From positions 5,560,553 to 5,624,552 of the forward strand of contig OZ020520.1 in the NCBI GenBank assembly GCA_963971425.1: a stretch of DNA of 64,000 nucleotides, read 5' to 3'. The first letter of the stretch is position 1; each line of letters begins with the position of its first letter. Made by a program: the position numbers and the translations under genes. Shown here in pieces: positions 1-11,710 of the stretch. This DNA comes from Bryoerythrophyllum caledonicum. Taxonomy: Eukaryota > Streptophyta > Bryopsida > Pottiales > Pottiaceae. Below the pieces are notes generated by a model, which ran no database searches, had not been told where the DNA came from, and worked only from the letters and a program-made list of their open reading frames with translations.

Positions 1-337
1 TTTAATTTCACCCCAATTTCAGTTGAATACGTGGTTGACGGTTTTTGGTGAATGTTGTCAAGACAAAACTTGGGCTTTTGTGCTACCAATGTTGGAATTT
101 GTCACTCATGGTGGCACATATTCAAAATTTTAATCTAAAATTGTTATTTCTCAATTTCCTACAATTTTTCTTGTCTTTAATAACACTAAATGTAGAGGTA
201 GTAAAACTCCAAAGTTACAATTCTTTGCATTTAGTGTTAATGTTGACATTTAGTGTTGTAACATTATCGGTGTTGTTGACATATAGTGTTAAGGTTCATA
301 TTTAGTGTTTCAAACACTAAATACCAATTTTAGTGTA
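1..337. mobile_element. Right end of a TA-type DNA transposon with TTTAGTGTT repeats
   Basis: The window opens inside an element. Its right terminus reads ACCAATTTTAGTG followed by TA (336-337), nearly the inverted match of the TIR of the verified MITE at 7,588-7,803. Between 185 and 320 the word TTTAGTGTT or its complement recurs at least six times, a subterminal repeat pattern. No coding sequence is recognisable. The left end lies outside the window. Confidence 0.5.
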
Positions 338-617
338 GTCCGTTGCACTCCCCTCAGCGGATTGGGCGGAAAGCCCGCCCGGAGTCTTGCCCCACCTATC
401 CTATGAATCGGTGAGTGCATCATCTGGTGGGGACACCATGCCATCCGCGGGGTTGTTGGATGCTCTTATCCTAGCCTTGGTGAAGTTTTGAAGTACGATA
501 ACAAAGTGAATTTGGATGACCATGTGACAATGATTAGCATGGATGATATTCATTGATATTTTTCATTAAGGTGCCACATCGTTGTGCATAACTAGTGCAT
601 GTCTTGCTCAAAAGCCA
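338..617. other. Intergenic, nothing recognised
   Basis: Mixed-composition sequence between two TTTAGTGTT-rich segments. I see no gene, no strong repeat and no paired termini here. Confidence 0.4.
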
Positions 618-800
618 CACTAATATTGGTATTTAGTGTTTGGAACACTCATTAGGAATAATGCATTTAGTGTTTGAAAATGCATTTAGTATTTGACACC
701 AATTGTGAGCAATGCATTTAGTGTGTGACACTAATGTGAACAATGCATTTAGTGTTTGACACTAAATGTCAAGTCCAAGAATGTTTGTCAGCTCCACGAA
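618..800. repeat. Second TTTAGTGTT-repeat segment, left-end-like
   Basis: CACTAATATTGGTATTTAGT at 618 resembles the inverted copy of the terminus at 320-335. Four further ATTTAGTGTTTG-like words follow, ending in TTTGACACTAAATGTCAA. It looks like the left end of a second member of the same TA-type family. A matching right end was not found. Confidence 0.4.
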
Positions 801-984
801 ATTATGAAATATCAAAAAATAAACTTGCTGATGATTAGTATGGAGTATTGAGTGTGAAGAAGATGGAGAGTACATAGCAAAGAACATTGATTAATCCCTT
901 CAAAAAATATTATTAGCAAGGTACATTTCAAATTAAGCCAAGTTCCTAAAAAATTTAATTCAGAAGATTTAGTTTTAAAATTTT
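801..984. other. AT-rich spacer, nothing recognised
   Basis: AT-rich sequence without a gene or a paired repeat that I can recognise. Confidence 0.4.
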
Positions 985-2656
985 AATTCTATACATGCAT
1001 ATAGATTCTACTTGCGAGGACTTTTTTAAGGACTTATATAGAAATTGTGCTTCAAACATCAAGAGCTCAATTCTAAGGCAGCTAGGTATGGTACATTAGG
1101 GTTGGATAGATGTATTCTTATTAGAGCCAATGAATTTTGATCACTCAACAAAACAAAGCAAACAACCGTGTATGGATGGGCTTTAGACTTACATGGAGCC
1201 CTTAAGACCATTCTTTTAGGATGTATGTATTTTGGTGCTACAAGCATTTTTTGGAGCGAGGGGTGTTGGCAAAACCTACTCCCACTTTTTATTTGATCAG
1301 GCCGTGCTTCTAAAAACAAAAACTCTCCATTGGAATTTAAATCACCATGAGCGGGTTTTATAGCCATAGGCCTTAAATTTGACATAAGATTTCCAAAACA
1401 AGCCTCTAGACTCCCAAAATAAAGTAGGCCAATAGAATCAACCCTTGTGGTCCCCTCGCCATTACGACCATGTCCCATCCGCCAAATTACACTCCACACT
1501 AAGCTAGAGGCACCCAATTCCGATCGGCCACCCAATTATGATCGGCCACCCAATTATGATCAGTAGAGTATGCATGGCATGGTGCATGAAAATGGCAAAT
1601 GCTTGAAATGGTGCATGAAGTGACCCAAAACCGATAACTCAAAATCTAAAAACACCAGTAATTATCGGCATTGGGTCATGATGTGTGCAATTTTGGGTTG
1701 CTCGACCTCAATTGAGCTCTCATTGGTGGCATTGCCTCTAAAGTCGAACAAGGCCGATCGATATTGGGTACCCTCGATGAGTTGGTTATCCATGGCATGT
1801 CTTCTCTCTTTTACTCACTCTCAGTTATTGGCATTGGGTGAAGGAGGGCACCAAATCTCACCTACTCTAGAGTTCGATTATGGGCTCCGGTGGTTTATGG
1901 GCTTTTAAATTCTATATCAATTCCAAATCTTTGTGATTAAACTTGAAAAAATATTTGTTGAGTTACATTCCTAATTCCACATCTTTCTACATTAATGTTT
2001 CTGACATACAATGTCATTTGAGTCCCCAACTGGCTTAAGTGATCGGAGTTGGGTGCCTCTACCTTATAGTCAGCTCTTTCTACAATAGTCAACATCTCTT
2101 ACAACCACCCTGTTTGCAAAGAGAGCTAATTGTTGTAGAAAATCTATTAATAACTGAAGGACCTAGATATTTTCAAAGAATTTCTACTCAATTGATAAAA
2201 AACTTCAAATTTGAACTTTTTTAGAATGTTCCCAAAGGATCTTCTTTTCAACTTACACGAGATGATGTGATAAAAAATTGTGAGATTTAAAAGACAATTG
2301 GAGTCAAAGTGAAAAGTACTACCCTTTAAGGAGACACTTGGTCATTTAGGTCTTAAAGAAGGAGCTGATAGTTGTAGAAGGAACCGTCCAACATGCCATT
2401 TCTATACTCCTCCATAAGCAAAGATTGGAAAATAACTAAGCCCTACCCAACCCACATGAACCCTTATAAAACCAATCCCAAAATCCAGATAATACGTCTA
2501 TAAGCACAAACACTCTTGTCACCACATTTGATTCAATACGCAAGATGTGTCCCACCTTCACAATGATTGTTCGTCATGTCCTCTATCTTATAGTGTCTAT
2601 CATCAAGAAGGGGAAGTAGTTCCATAGTGCTAATTCTTTGTCCGGTAGCACCAACT
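985..2656 (+). repeat. Dispersed repeat O, copy 1
   Basis: Aligns by eye, in the same orientation, with 58,085-59,500: shared stretches include 'gtgcttcaaacatcaa', 'catggagccctt', 'cttacacgagatgatgtgat' and 'ccatttctatactcctcc'. It is interrupted at 1,507-2,059 by a separate element that copy 2 lacks. No convincing reading frame is present. The family's ends were not resolved, so this may be a fragment of a larger transposon. Confidence 0.6.
1507..2059. mobile_element. Small TA-type element P inside repeat O
   Basis: Terminal inverted repeats start GAGGCACCCAATTCCGATC (left) and end GATCGGAGTTGGGTGCCTC (right), each flanked by TA. Repeat O copy 2 lacks it: at about 58,590 the sequence runs directly from 'gctatag' into 'tcagctc'. 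Just inside the left end, an 18-19 bp unit (gatcggccacccaattat) is repeated about three times. It has no coding capacity, so it is a non-autonomous MITE. Confidence 0.6.
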
Positions 2657-2851
2657 TAGGGCCACTTTACACGAGAGGCCAAGCCAACCATGGGGCCAAT
2701 GGAAGGCGAAATCCAGCCTTGTGATTGGTCCAAATTCTGAAATTGGCCTGAGGGGCCTTATATGGGGGAGTGAAGGCCAATTTTTTGAAACAATTTTTTA
2801 ATGCTTGGGGGACAAGCTTGACACGGCCCGCGCGCCAAAAATCGGGCGTTA

Positions 2852-3270
2852 ACGTCAAAATACCATAAACCGACACTCAACCCTGAAGCGACACTGCAGA
2901 CCTCGTCAGAACCGGATTTCTTCCTCTCGTTTCTGGTCATAATTTCTGTCAGAAATATTCCAAGTCTATTCCAAGCCCACCAATGAATGCAAGGATGGAG
3001 CTGGATGAAGCTGGCGGTTTGGTGGGATAGAGGTGACGGTTTAATGTGCTTTTAAGGTTTGGTTTTGTCACTAAACCTGGTCGCTTTAGGGTTGATTGGA
3101 GGAAACCCACTTTCTTTCTTTTTTCTCACAATCTACAACGTTGTTTTCAAAAAAAAATTCTCTCACAAATTAGAACCTTATTTCTCTACCCAAGCATATT
3201 TTTTTTGCAATTAAATCTCAACTTTTGGAACACAGAATCACTAAAGTGTCGGTTTAAGGTATTTTGACGT
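2852..3270. mobile_element. TA-type MITE family B, copy B1 (419 bp)
   Basis: The termini are inverted repeats: ACGTCAAAATACCATAAACC at the left and its complement, ending GGTATTTTGACGT, at the right. Both sides are flanked by TA. The interior from 3,040 to 3,250 is the reverse complement of 13,320-13,510 in copy B2, which shows they are one family. It retains an uninterrupted TTTAA at 3,253-3,257, the same place where copy B2 carries a TTAA-type insertion. It is non-coding. Confidence 0.75.
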
Positions 3271-3272
3271 TA

Positions 3273-4040
3273 CATGAAAGGCAGGCCGTTTCTTGGCCTT
3301 GGGGCCGTTTCCAAAAACCCTTAAAAAAATATTTTTTTGGTAAAAAATCATTTTTTCAGCAAATCAGCACTGTTGGATGGTGGCAGAATCTGGACGGTCA
3401 AAATTCCTCACCTTTTCTTTCACCCTCATCATCCTCTTCCACTTGTTTTTTTTTTCTCCCTGTTCTTGCTTGAACGTTTTTTTGCATTGTCTTGTTTCTT
3501 GCTGAAATTTTTGAAACAAGATGGAGGGTTCATCTTCTCAAATCCCCAGATGGAGTTGTGCCCATAGAGACACGTCGGATACACAAAGAAATCGACATGC
3601 CCATCCGTCCCATTCGCCAAAAAATACAGCAATTTTCCTTTAAAAATTTCACTAAAATTTACTATATTTAGCAATTTTTTCTCCGCCCCTTCAATCCCGT
3701 CGGGGAGACGTCGGGACAATTAGGAAAAACTTTACCAAACCTAGTGGTGAACCCGATTAACACATCATAGGTTTGTGCCACATTGGATAGACAACATGGC
3801 GAAGAGGTAGAAATATTACCCACCTTAGAGTTCAGAGCCCAGTTTGATCCTAGTTTGACCCTACTGTGTCGTGATGAGGGCGTCTGTCACGACACGTCAC
3901 GTCGTGACGTCACGTCATCGTCACTTTGTCACGATAGACAACCCTGTGGACAGGTTGTTGTCACTCAAATGTAGAAAGTTGTCCTATCCCGCATCCAAAC
4001 ACTCCGTGCCACCCTTGAAACACCATCCCCTTCCACCATG
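3273..4040. other. Intergenic with a palindromic ACGT/CGTC microsatellite
   Basis: No gene is recognised. At 3,880-3,920 there is a run of overlapping palindromes built from CACGTCAC and CGTGACG. Sequences just outside B1 (GGCC-rich) resemble each other in inverted orientation, so B1 may itself sit in an older inverted repeat. Confidence 0.4.
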
Positions 4041-4439
4041 ATGGCATACATTATAAACATGCAATTAAGCAATTATGCACTTAGCCAAGTGCATTGATTG
4101 GTGGTCAATAATGGCAAATTTTTGCTCAATTTTTTTTTTAAAATAAAAAATGAGCAAAATTATAGTATTTTTTTGTAGTGAATTTACATGTCTCTTGCAT
4201 TCAACATTGGCTTCTTCAAGTGCACATAATTGACGTCTTTTCTCGGTTTTAGTATGAAAAAGACACTTTGAATGTTGTCATATATGATTGTGCAAGTGAG
4301 TTTGCTATACAAAACTTACTCAGTTTTTATTTGAGATGAATCATAAGGCAATATGTACATTTGACAATGTCGTTTCTTGTTTAACGAGTTAATCATGGAT
4401 TTGTCCATTGCAACTTGAACCATATAGTTGGAAGGAATT

Positions 4440-6030
4440 TAAAAAATTGCTTTACCATTTGCAGAGTACAGTGTGGACAAGAGTAGTTTGAGCTTCTATA
4501 CTAATTGTAAATTTTACATGCAATCATCACTTGCTTGAAGACAAATACGCAATCAAAATTTGACATGCATGTGCTTGATGTAAATTACTACAGGTGATCC
4601 ACATCAATAATGAATCCACACAGTACACACTATCTCGGATGTACAGTATGTTTGAATGATGGATGACTTTCATCGACTCTGGGGTTTGGGGGGTGTGCGC
4701 CCGCACACCCCTAGAGCAAGCTGACTGCCATGAAACGATGAGCTGAAAATTTGCCGTGGGGTCAAACCACAGGTATATGCGTTGCTCGCACTTGTCTTGC
4801 CCATTGTTTATTAACCATTCCTCTCTCTACCTGAGCGCGAGCCCACAAACCTCCATGCTAAAATTTCCCGTGACTATGTTTCTCTTCCAAACATTAAAAA
4901 AAACCGGCTCTCTCAACAAATGCAACTTGACCTGAGCTTTTGTACTGGTTTTGAAAACAAGAGTGCAAGGTTTCGAAAATAACAGCGTTAGGTTGGACTC
5001 TACTATCACACTGAACACTCGGCAGAGCCTTTGAAGAGAGCTAGTGGAGCGCGTGAGATGAAGGGCAACGAAGATGGTGAAGATGGCGAACAAGCTCGTT
5101 CAAAGAGGGGCAACTGTTGCGCCGCATCAGAAGTGAATGGTATCATTTTATTGGCAACACTCCCGGATATTTGCTAGGTACTGGCCACGTATTGGTCAGG
5201 CATTCTCCCATCCAATCGCCCACATGCTGCAAATCCAATTGCAATCATCCAATTTTGTCGCCCCTCGTCTCCCCACCATTGCCTCAATTCAGATGTTGTT
5301 GTAACCGGAGATGTGAGCAGTAGACACAAGCGATGGTGAGACTGAGAGAGTGCGAGAACCATGATGATGATGATGGTACTACACCACAAGCAATGGTTAG
5401 ACAGAGAGAGTGTGAGAACTAGGATGACGATGATGATACTGCACCTGGAACACCTGAACGAGGAAAAAGAAGAGTTTGAATGATGGCGAAGAGGCGGCGC
5501 GTGTTGTACCAGACGAGGTTACTGCGCGAGAAGGGTTGCTGAGCTGCGGTGGTGGCTACGAGAAGAGAGCAAAGAGGGTTTCTGCTGCGGCGTGGCTGCG
5601 CAAAGAGGGTGGGCAAGGAGGGCGGAGACGAGGACGACGACGACGTTTAGGGTTGGGCGGGTACGGGATGGAGGGTATCGGCGGCGGATATCGCCCACGG
5701 GCAATTTTCAAAAAGCAGCTGCCCGAAATATTATACTTCCAAAGAGCTCGTTCTAGGGGTGTGCGGGCGCGCACCCCTTCCATATCCCAGAGTTGATGAA
5801 AGTCATCCATCATTCAAACATACTGTACATCTGAGATAGTGTGTATTGTGTGGATTCATTATTGATGCGGATCACTTGCACTAATTTACATCAAGCACAT
5901 GCATGTCAAATTTTGATTGCATATTTGTCTTCAAGCAAGTGACGATTGCATGTAAAATTTACAGTTAGTGTAGAAGCTCAAACTACTGTGGTCCACACCG
6001 TACTCTGCAAATGGTAAAGCAATCTTTGTC
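4440..6030. mobile_element. Long-TIR element N with a GC-rich core
   Basis: Arms of about 270 bp, at about 4,448-4,713 and 5,750-6,022, are inverted copies. Both contain CTTTACCATTTGCAGAGTAC, CATGCATGTGCTTGATGTAA and a GGGGTGTGCG...GCACACCCC palindrome at the inner edge. The core at 4,720-5,745 has a different composition: GC-rich between 5,470 and 5,700, with a direct repeat of about 60 bp at 5,330-5,390/5,391-5,450. Long TIRs around an unrelated GC-rich core are typical of MULEs that captured host sequence (Pack-MULEs). No clean target duplication or recognisable captured protein was found. A further inverted match (4,044-4,075 versus 6,342-6,400, both containing AACATGCAATTAAGCAATT) suggests an outer boundary or an older nested element. 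Confidence 0.6.
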
Positions 6031-7195
6031 TCTCCCAACGATGAATTTTCAATAATGGAGTTAGTTGAGATTTATGATATCAAATTAGACAAAGGAGACT
6101 ATATTGATTACTTGCCCAAAAATAATGAAAGCACAAATAAATGGCCAAATGTGTCAAATGTTTCCTTAAAAATTGAAAAAAATAATTCAACAATCTCTAA
6201 TATTTAATGGCAAATCAATTATGTTTTAGCATTTACAAGGTCCAAAGCTTCAAATCTTCATATGGAATTTTTTTGAAAACGAACTTTTGTAAAATGTGAT
6301 GATTTGGCATTTTTGTGTGCTATGGCCGCCGCCATAGACAAGTGCACTTTTTGAACTACAAGGGCAAAATTGCTTAATTGCATGTTTATAGTCATGGCAC
6401 TATAATGTTGAGCCAAGGCCGATTGTTGCAAAATTGCAACAACCGAGAAAACATGCCTAATGGCCACGAAGAAAACAAAGGCAACCAACACCTTATGCCT
6501 CCTCTCATCCATCTTTATCAAAGATAAAAAAGAAAGATCAAGATGGGTTGAATTTGTCAAAAAATCCTCTTATGGCCTCTAGAAACTGCCCCAAGGGCTT
6601 TACACATGGGAGAATTGGCCCCCACTTTATTAATTTTCTAATGTATTCTCCAAGCGGCCCATTGAGCCAATTGGGCTCAAAATGTGAGTGAATTGGCTTG
6701 GAGATTTGGTGACCTCGACTCCCCATATAAAGCGTTCCTTAGTGGTGGAACGAACAAACACTTTATTCACGCCGACCTCCAAGGGAGCCCGTAGTTTTTC
6801 TTCTTCTTTAAGGGAATTGACTGTTGTAGCAGATGTTCTTGAAAAGAGAGCTTGATGTAGTACCAAAATACAGACACCCTCCTTTTAGCAAAGGTTCCTG
6901 CTGAAAAGTCCTTAAACCCTTAGTTTATGAAAGAGGAACCAGAAAGTGGTCGGTGAGACCGGTTTTAGTCAAGCCAACGCTGTTTGAACCGTTGGATTGA
7001 TTCGTATGAGTAAGAGTAGCGATGTGCTTTGCTTTCCTCCATCTAATCCATCTTCCTAATCTCCAATCCGTTGAGGCATTACTGAACTAAAGTGAAATTT
7101 ACCCTCTGTGTAGATGTTCCTCACTTTTTTGGCAACTGATCTATAACATTTATAGATTTTTGAGGGCCCCGTGCAAAGGCCTTGTCCTTATTGGA
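6031..7195. other. Intergenic; repeat fragments only
   Basis: No gene recognised. 6,342-6,400 is an inverted partner of 4,044-4,075. 6,738-6,800 matches 59,500-59,560 ('acgccgacctccaa'), a fragment of the tail of repeat O. 6,900-7,190 leads into the conserved upstream region of the Rieske gene copies. Confidence 0.4.
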
Positions 7196-9700
7196 TTAAT
7201 GCCGGCCACTCAAATCACGCTATTGCACGTTCCATTCCTTTCCTTCAATCGTTCACTCGCGGTCACATGCAACACGCGCCAAACACATATATCCTATCGT
7301 TTTTCGTCGTTCCCAATATCCACTCACCTGCTGATACCTATGCGACACACATGATACCTGTGCCACACTCAGGTGTTCATCGTGTGATACCATGGTAATA
7401 CCCTTCAGACACCTAGCTCTCGAACCGAATTCACCACATCAACCGCTCAACAAGCAGCTGCAAATCTCAAGCTCGTCACTGTAGTTAGCTACGCAGCTTC
7501 TCATCAGTGTTAGTACGTCTCATCTTGTGAAAGCTATGCGGATTCCACGATTACATAGATCGCGTCATTTGCGAGGTTGAGGAGGTACACTAAAATTGAG
7601 AATTAGTGTAACCACACTAATTAATTTGTAAATGCTATAAGTTTTTACTTTCGATGAAGGTTTTTACTATGAGCACAACTATTGATACTATTCAACGAGG
7701 GGAATCATTGTAAACATCGTTGGTAAAAACATTCATCACAAGTAAAAACTTATTACCATTTTAGATCATTTACTGTGCTTAACACTAATTCTCAATTTTA
7801 GTGTAGTGTAACAATCTGGCAAATCTCTGTTCATTTGAAGTAGATTATTGTTAAAGAACTTTAGGTTGGTTTTGATTATTTTGAGGATCGGCATCGATGA
7901 TCATAGCGCTACCGTGTTTTACGATGGCTCCTGGCGTCGAATCTCGACAAGAGAAGCCACAAGATTATGGAAGTACGGGAAAATCGATACACAAGCATTT
8001 TTGAGGAGCTCGAGTCGTTCTTGGAAAGCAATTTATACTGAAACTGCAAAATATGGAAGTGCTTCATGTTTTTTTCGGTTCTTAAGAGTTTACTCTGTTT
8101 GTTTTTTGAGCTCTTTTATGGTATCATGATTCATCCTGACGTCGTCTTCTTCTTCCACTGGCCAGAGATCCGTAAGGTCTCTGCCGTAGCGGAGCCACGG
8201 ACAGAGACGCCTCATGAACTGGAGAGTCGAACAAGCAGTACTACCCCGTCGTAACGGTGAAAGATCCGGGGGAACACCGCCGCTAACTCGGCGTTTGGAG
8301 GGACAAGTCCGACAAGTAATGGCAGGTTAATGACCATAAGTGTTCTCATAGGTTGGCGCCACTCTCAGAAGGCAGTATCGCAGAGAAAGCGGCACTTGAG
8401 GTGCTCTTACCATGGACGGACCTTTCAAGGAGATTCCGGCGAGTGCACGTTCATTCCTCCAGCTCCTCCTTCCGACGCGGACGCGCCGGTGAGAGTTCTC
8501 TCATGCCTTCAATGAACCTTTGCATGTTGTTCTAAGGCTGGACTAGCTTTTTCTCTGAAACGTTTTTATTCAGCATAAGTCGACGCAAGCGTGTGCGACG
8601 GTGTACCCGAGCTTGGAGCAGCAAGGTCTTCTCTGGTTTTGGCCGGACCTTTCACAGGACACTATCAACATCGAAGCAGCCGCGAATCCTCCTCCATTCT
8701 TCCCGGAGCTAAATGACCCGGGGTATGCATTTGATATGGCTGTTCGTGAGTGCGATTATGGGTATAGTTTGAAACCTCTCTTGAATCCCTCAACTTGTAT
8801 GATTCCGTCACTATTAAATGTTATGGTATTCTATTTCTACTCAGGTATGACACTTTGGCGGAGAATCTGCTCGATCCGTCGCACTTCGTCTACGCGCATC
8901 ACAAAATGCAGGCGAGCTCGAAATTCCTGAGATTAGGGCTTTGATTTTTCATAGTGTCCCCTTGAGAGTTTTTTTGTTTTTAACCAGGGGAGGCGAGAGG
9001 ATGGAGGACCGTTCGATTTGAATCTGGAGAAGAAATTTCAGCTCAAGGGTTCTAGGGCATGGCGGACTTCGGTCCTTTACGACTACACTGCCCCGTGCAC
9101 CATCACCGCGAACATTTCGTATCCTTCCAATCTCTTTGTGTAGATCTAGTATTTATGTACATTGAATTAAAGTAGCGTAATAAACCGAAAAGGGAGGAAT
9201 CTAATTGAACCTTTGGGTGACGCTACAACGTTGAAATCTAATGGAATGAAGACTAGTGCAGTCACATTTGAACACGGTGAAGACACAACTACAACAGTTT
9301 CATTTACTTGATTCCTGGGAGTGCGTGAGTTCATCTATACCAATATTCCAAGTGCTGTTTGGTGTCCAGATACCACCAGGGGTCCAGCACGTAACGAAAT
9401 GCAAGGGATGCCGCACCGCTTTGGGGAAATTCAAAGCACTGGAGGTTGGGCTGCAAGTGCTGGTGGTCGCTTTGGTAGGAGTGGTGGCAGCATCAGCGGC
9501 AGCGCCTGTACCGAGACTTCAACCCTTCTCCGTGGCCCTCGTCTGCGGAGCAGTCTTGTCCACGACATTCCTCCCATCCCCGAGTTTCTGTTGCCTCTAT
9601 TCTGCGGCTCTCCGTCGGTATCTGTGAAGCCAAACATCGACAGAGTCATCATCGATAGTGACGCATGTTCTACAGTGGCGTGAGATGTGCCATCCATCCA
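7196..9700 (+). pseudogene. Rieske oxygenase (PAO-like) pseudogene #1
   Basis: A dead copy of the gene at 61,274-63,965, colinear from the upstream region (about 7,200-7,585, matching 60,884-61,230) through the last exon. Exon equivalents lie at about 7,903-8,060, 8,170-8,480, 8,578-8,762, 8,846-8,911, 8,990-9,130 and 9,375-9,570. The lesions are plain: the start codon reads ATA (7,903-7,905). Exon 2 has lost 7 nt near its start and about 24 nt before TTTGG. An in-frame TAA stands at 8,317-8,319 where the intact copy has AAA. Exon 5 is internally shortened. About 1 kb covering exons 6 and 7 is deleted (junction near 9,125). The last exon has an 8-nt insertion near 9,378. A 216-bp MITE interrupts the 5' region. 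A functional product is not possible. Confidence 0.85.
7588..7803. mobile_element. TA-type MITE M1 (216 bp)
   Basis: Perfectly matching termini (CACTAAAATTGAGAATTAGT at the left, its complement at the right) are flanked by TA at 7,586-7,587 and 7,804-7,805. The two other Rieske copies carry the empty site: 'gaggaggtagtgtaacaatc' at 61,207 and 'gaggaggtagattaacaatc' at 49,108. The TA target and short TIRs put it in the Tc1/mariner (Stowaway-like) class. Confidence 0.85.
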
Positions 9701-9719
9701 TGATGGTAAAACTCACATT

Positions 9720-10564
9720 TTAACCTCTAATGAACCAAGTGTCAATACTGTAATGGGCTATTGAAAGTTCGGTAAGGTTCCTATGGTGCCAATTTTCCAA
9801 CACCCCTTTTTTAAATTTTTACTGTAAGACATTACTAAGACGTTAATGGGAGAACAATTTTTTCCTGGATTGGACATATGTTGAAAAGATTATAGGGTTT
9901 TGAATTTCAAATGGGGAAAGCGGGCACTTTGGGCTCCTCCAAAAACTTTTTCTAGGACACTATTTTTCCCTTCATATGGTCAAAAATAGTTCTTGTCTTT
10001 AGTGAAAAATAGCATATTAACCCAAGTCAAACATTTTTACACAATGTCACATTTTTGGGCAAGGTACCAAAAAAACTTCTTTCCACATAAGTCTTAGAGA
10101 TCTTCATATTTTTTACTTTCTTTTTGTTCCACAACAATATGTAGTGTAAATCTTCTTATTGACCATTCGGATTTTCAATCTCAAACATATTAAGTCCACA
10201 AGGAATTAAAACATGAATTGGTAATTTTTGAACCTCCACTCTTTGCACGATTGTTTTGAATATGTCACACCCCCCCCTCTACCTCTCAAAATTAGGTGTA
10301 TAAGTTACTAACATCATGCTTAACACATTGGTAATGGATTTAGACCTTGTGCAGTCCAAAAATTTAACCCCAAGTGAAGTCGAAGTCTGCTGATCCACTG
10401 AATGCAGGGACTAAAACGAACTATTTGTTTGGCTTTAAAAATGATAGTATTTCAATCCGTCGTGATCAAAGTTCATGAAATTTTGTGACTATGTTACTTA
10501 ATAAGTCGTATTTGAGATCCTACGGTCAAAACTAGAATCCGAAGTTTTTGCTTCCTTCTTTGTA
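9720..10564. mobile_element. TTAA-type element C1, left part
   Basis: Begins TTAACCTCTAATGAACCAAG. Colinear with C2 (21,453-24,384) up to the point where a mariner element interrupts it at 10,565. The rest of C1 resumes at 13,287-13,298 and 15,823-15,882. The target is the tail flank of Rieske copy #1; the equivalent empty TTAA is at 53,883-53,886 in the tail of copy #2. It is non-coding and carries the subterminal words shared by the group (GATCCTACGGTC near 10,520). Confidence 0.65.
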
Positions 10565-11149
10565 CAATAGGGTGACATTCAAATTGGCCGTTTAGTAGTT
10601 CCAGGGATAGTGTCCTACATTGCTGCCAACTTTGACACCCTCCCCAAAGCTGAGAAATTGTTATTTTACCATGAAAATTTGGGGACAGCATCATTTTTAT
10701 GTTGAAAACATGCATACCAAATTTCAAGTACAGGAGACTTATACAAAAAAACTTATGCAAGATCTACCAACATGGGATAGCTGTGAGAAAAGTGTCACAG
10801 CTGCCAACTTTGACACCCTCCCAAGAATTGAGGAAATTTTTTTTGCCCATGAAATTTTTGGAGCAAAAACATTTTTATGTTGTTTGCATGTGTGGAAAAT
10901 TTCAAGTCCAAAAGACCCATAAAAAAAATAATATTCCAAATCTACCAACATGTGTAGTTTTGAGAAACAAAGGGGAAAACCATTTTACTACTTCCAACTT
11001 TGACGCCCTCCTTAGGATTGGATTTTTGTTGATACATAATGAAATTTTTGGCACAAGATCATCTCTACGCTAGTAACATGTGGGATAAATTTCAAAGCCA
11101 AAAGACATACATAAAAAAATTTATTCCATATCTATCAACATGTGTAACT
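10565..11149 (+). repeat. Left inverted arm of the mariner element
   Basis: Inverted partner of 12,708-13,286. Three direct sub-repeats start at about 10,622, 10,801 and 10,988 and share an 'aactttgac(a/g)ccctcc' head. Each carries a 'tctaccaacatg(g/t)' block. Confidence 0.8.
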
Positions 11150-11710
11150 ATGATAAACAATTTGAAGGTCATATTGAAAATGTCAAAATATCTTTGACAC
11201 CTCATGCTTTTATATTGAACTCAATCATGTGAGTAAGCCACCAAACATAAATGCTTCTCAAAAAGATCAATAACATCTAAATGAAGAAGTGAAGAGGTGT
11301 TCCATGCAGAAGAATCCACTTGGCCATAAAGTGTGCATTAGACACATGACAAATTTTTCTTCTAAATATCTATTGAACACTATGTAAAGGGAATGGTGTG
11401 TGTGGGATGCATGAGTGTTGATTCACATTGGGCATACATGATGAGTGATTAAGAGCAAAACGATTTTTCATGTATACATATGGGCTTGTGTTTTGGCGAC
11501 CCTTCTCTCTCCTCTCTGCTCCAGCGCCTTGGCTCCTTTCTCTCCCCCTTGCTCTGTTCCAGCCTTGTTCTCCTTCCTCTGCCAATTGTCACGTGTCAAT
11601 CCTGCATCCCCTTTTGCTCTGCTCTAGCCCCTTGGCCCCCTTCTCTCCCCCTTGTTCTACTCTAACCCCTACTCTACTGTTGTAGCTAGCATCACGCACT
11701 CTATAAGTTT

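Noticed and set aside
5476-5813. Overlapping frames in the GC-rich core of element N
   Set aside because: Arg/Gly-rich in every frame with no recognisable domain; a composition effect. The region is reported as a possible captured fragment only.
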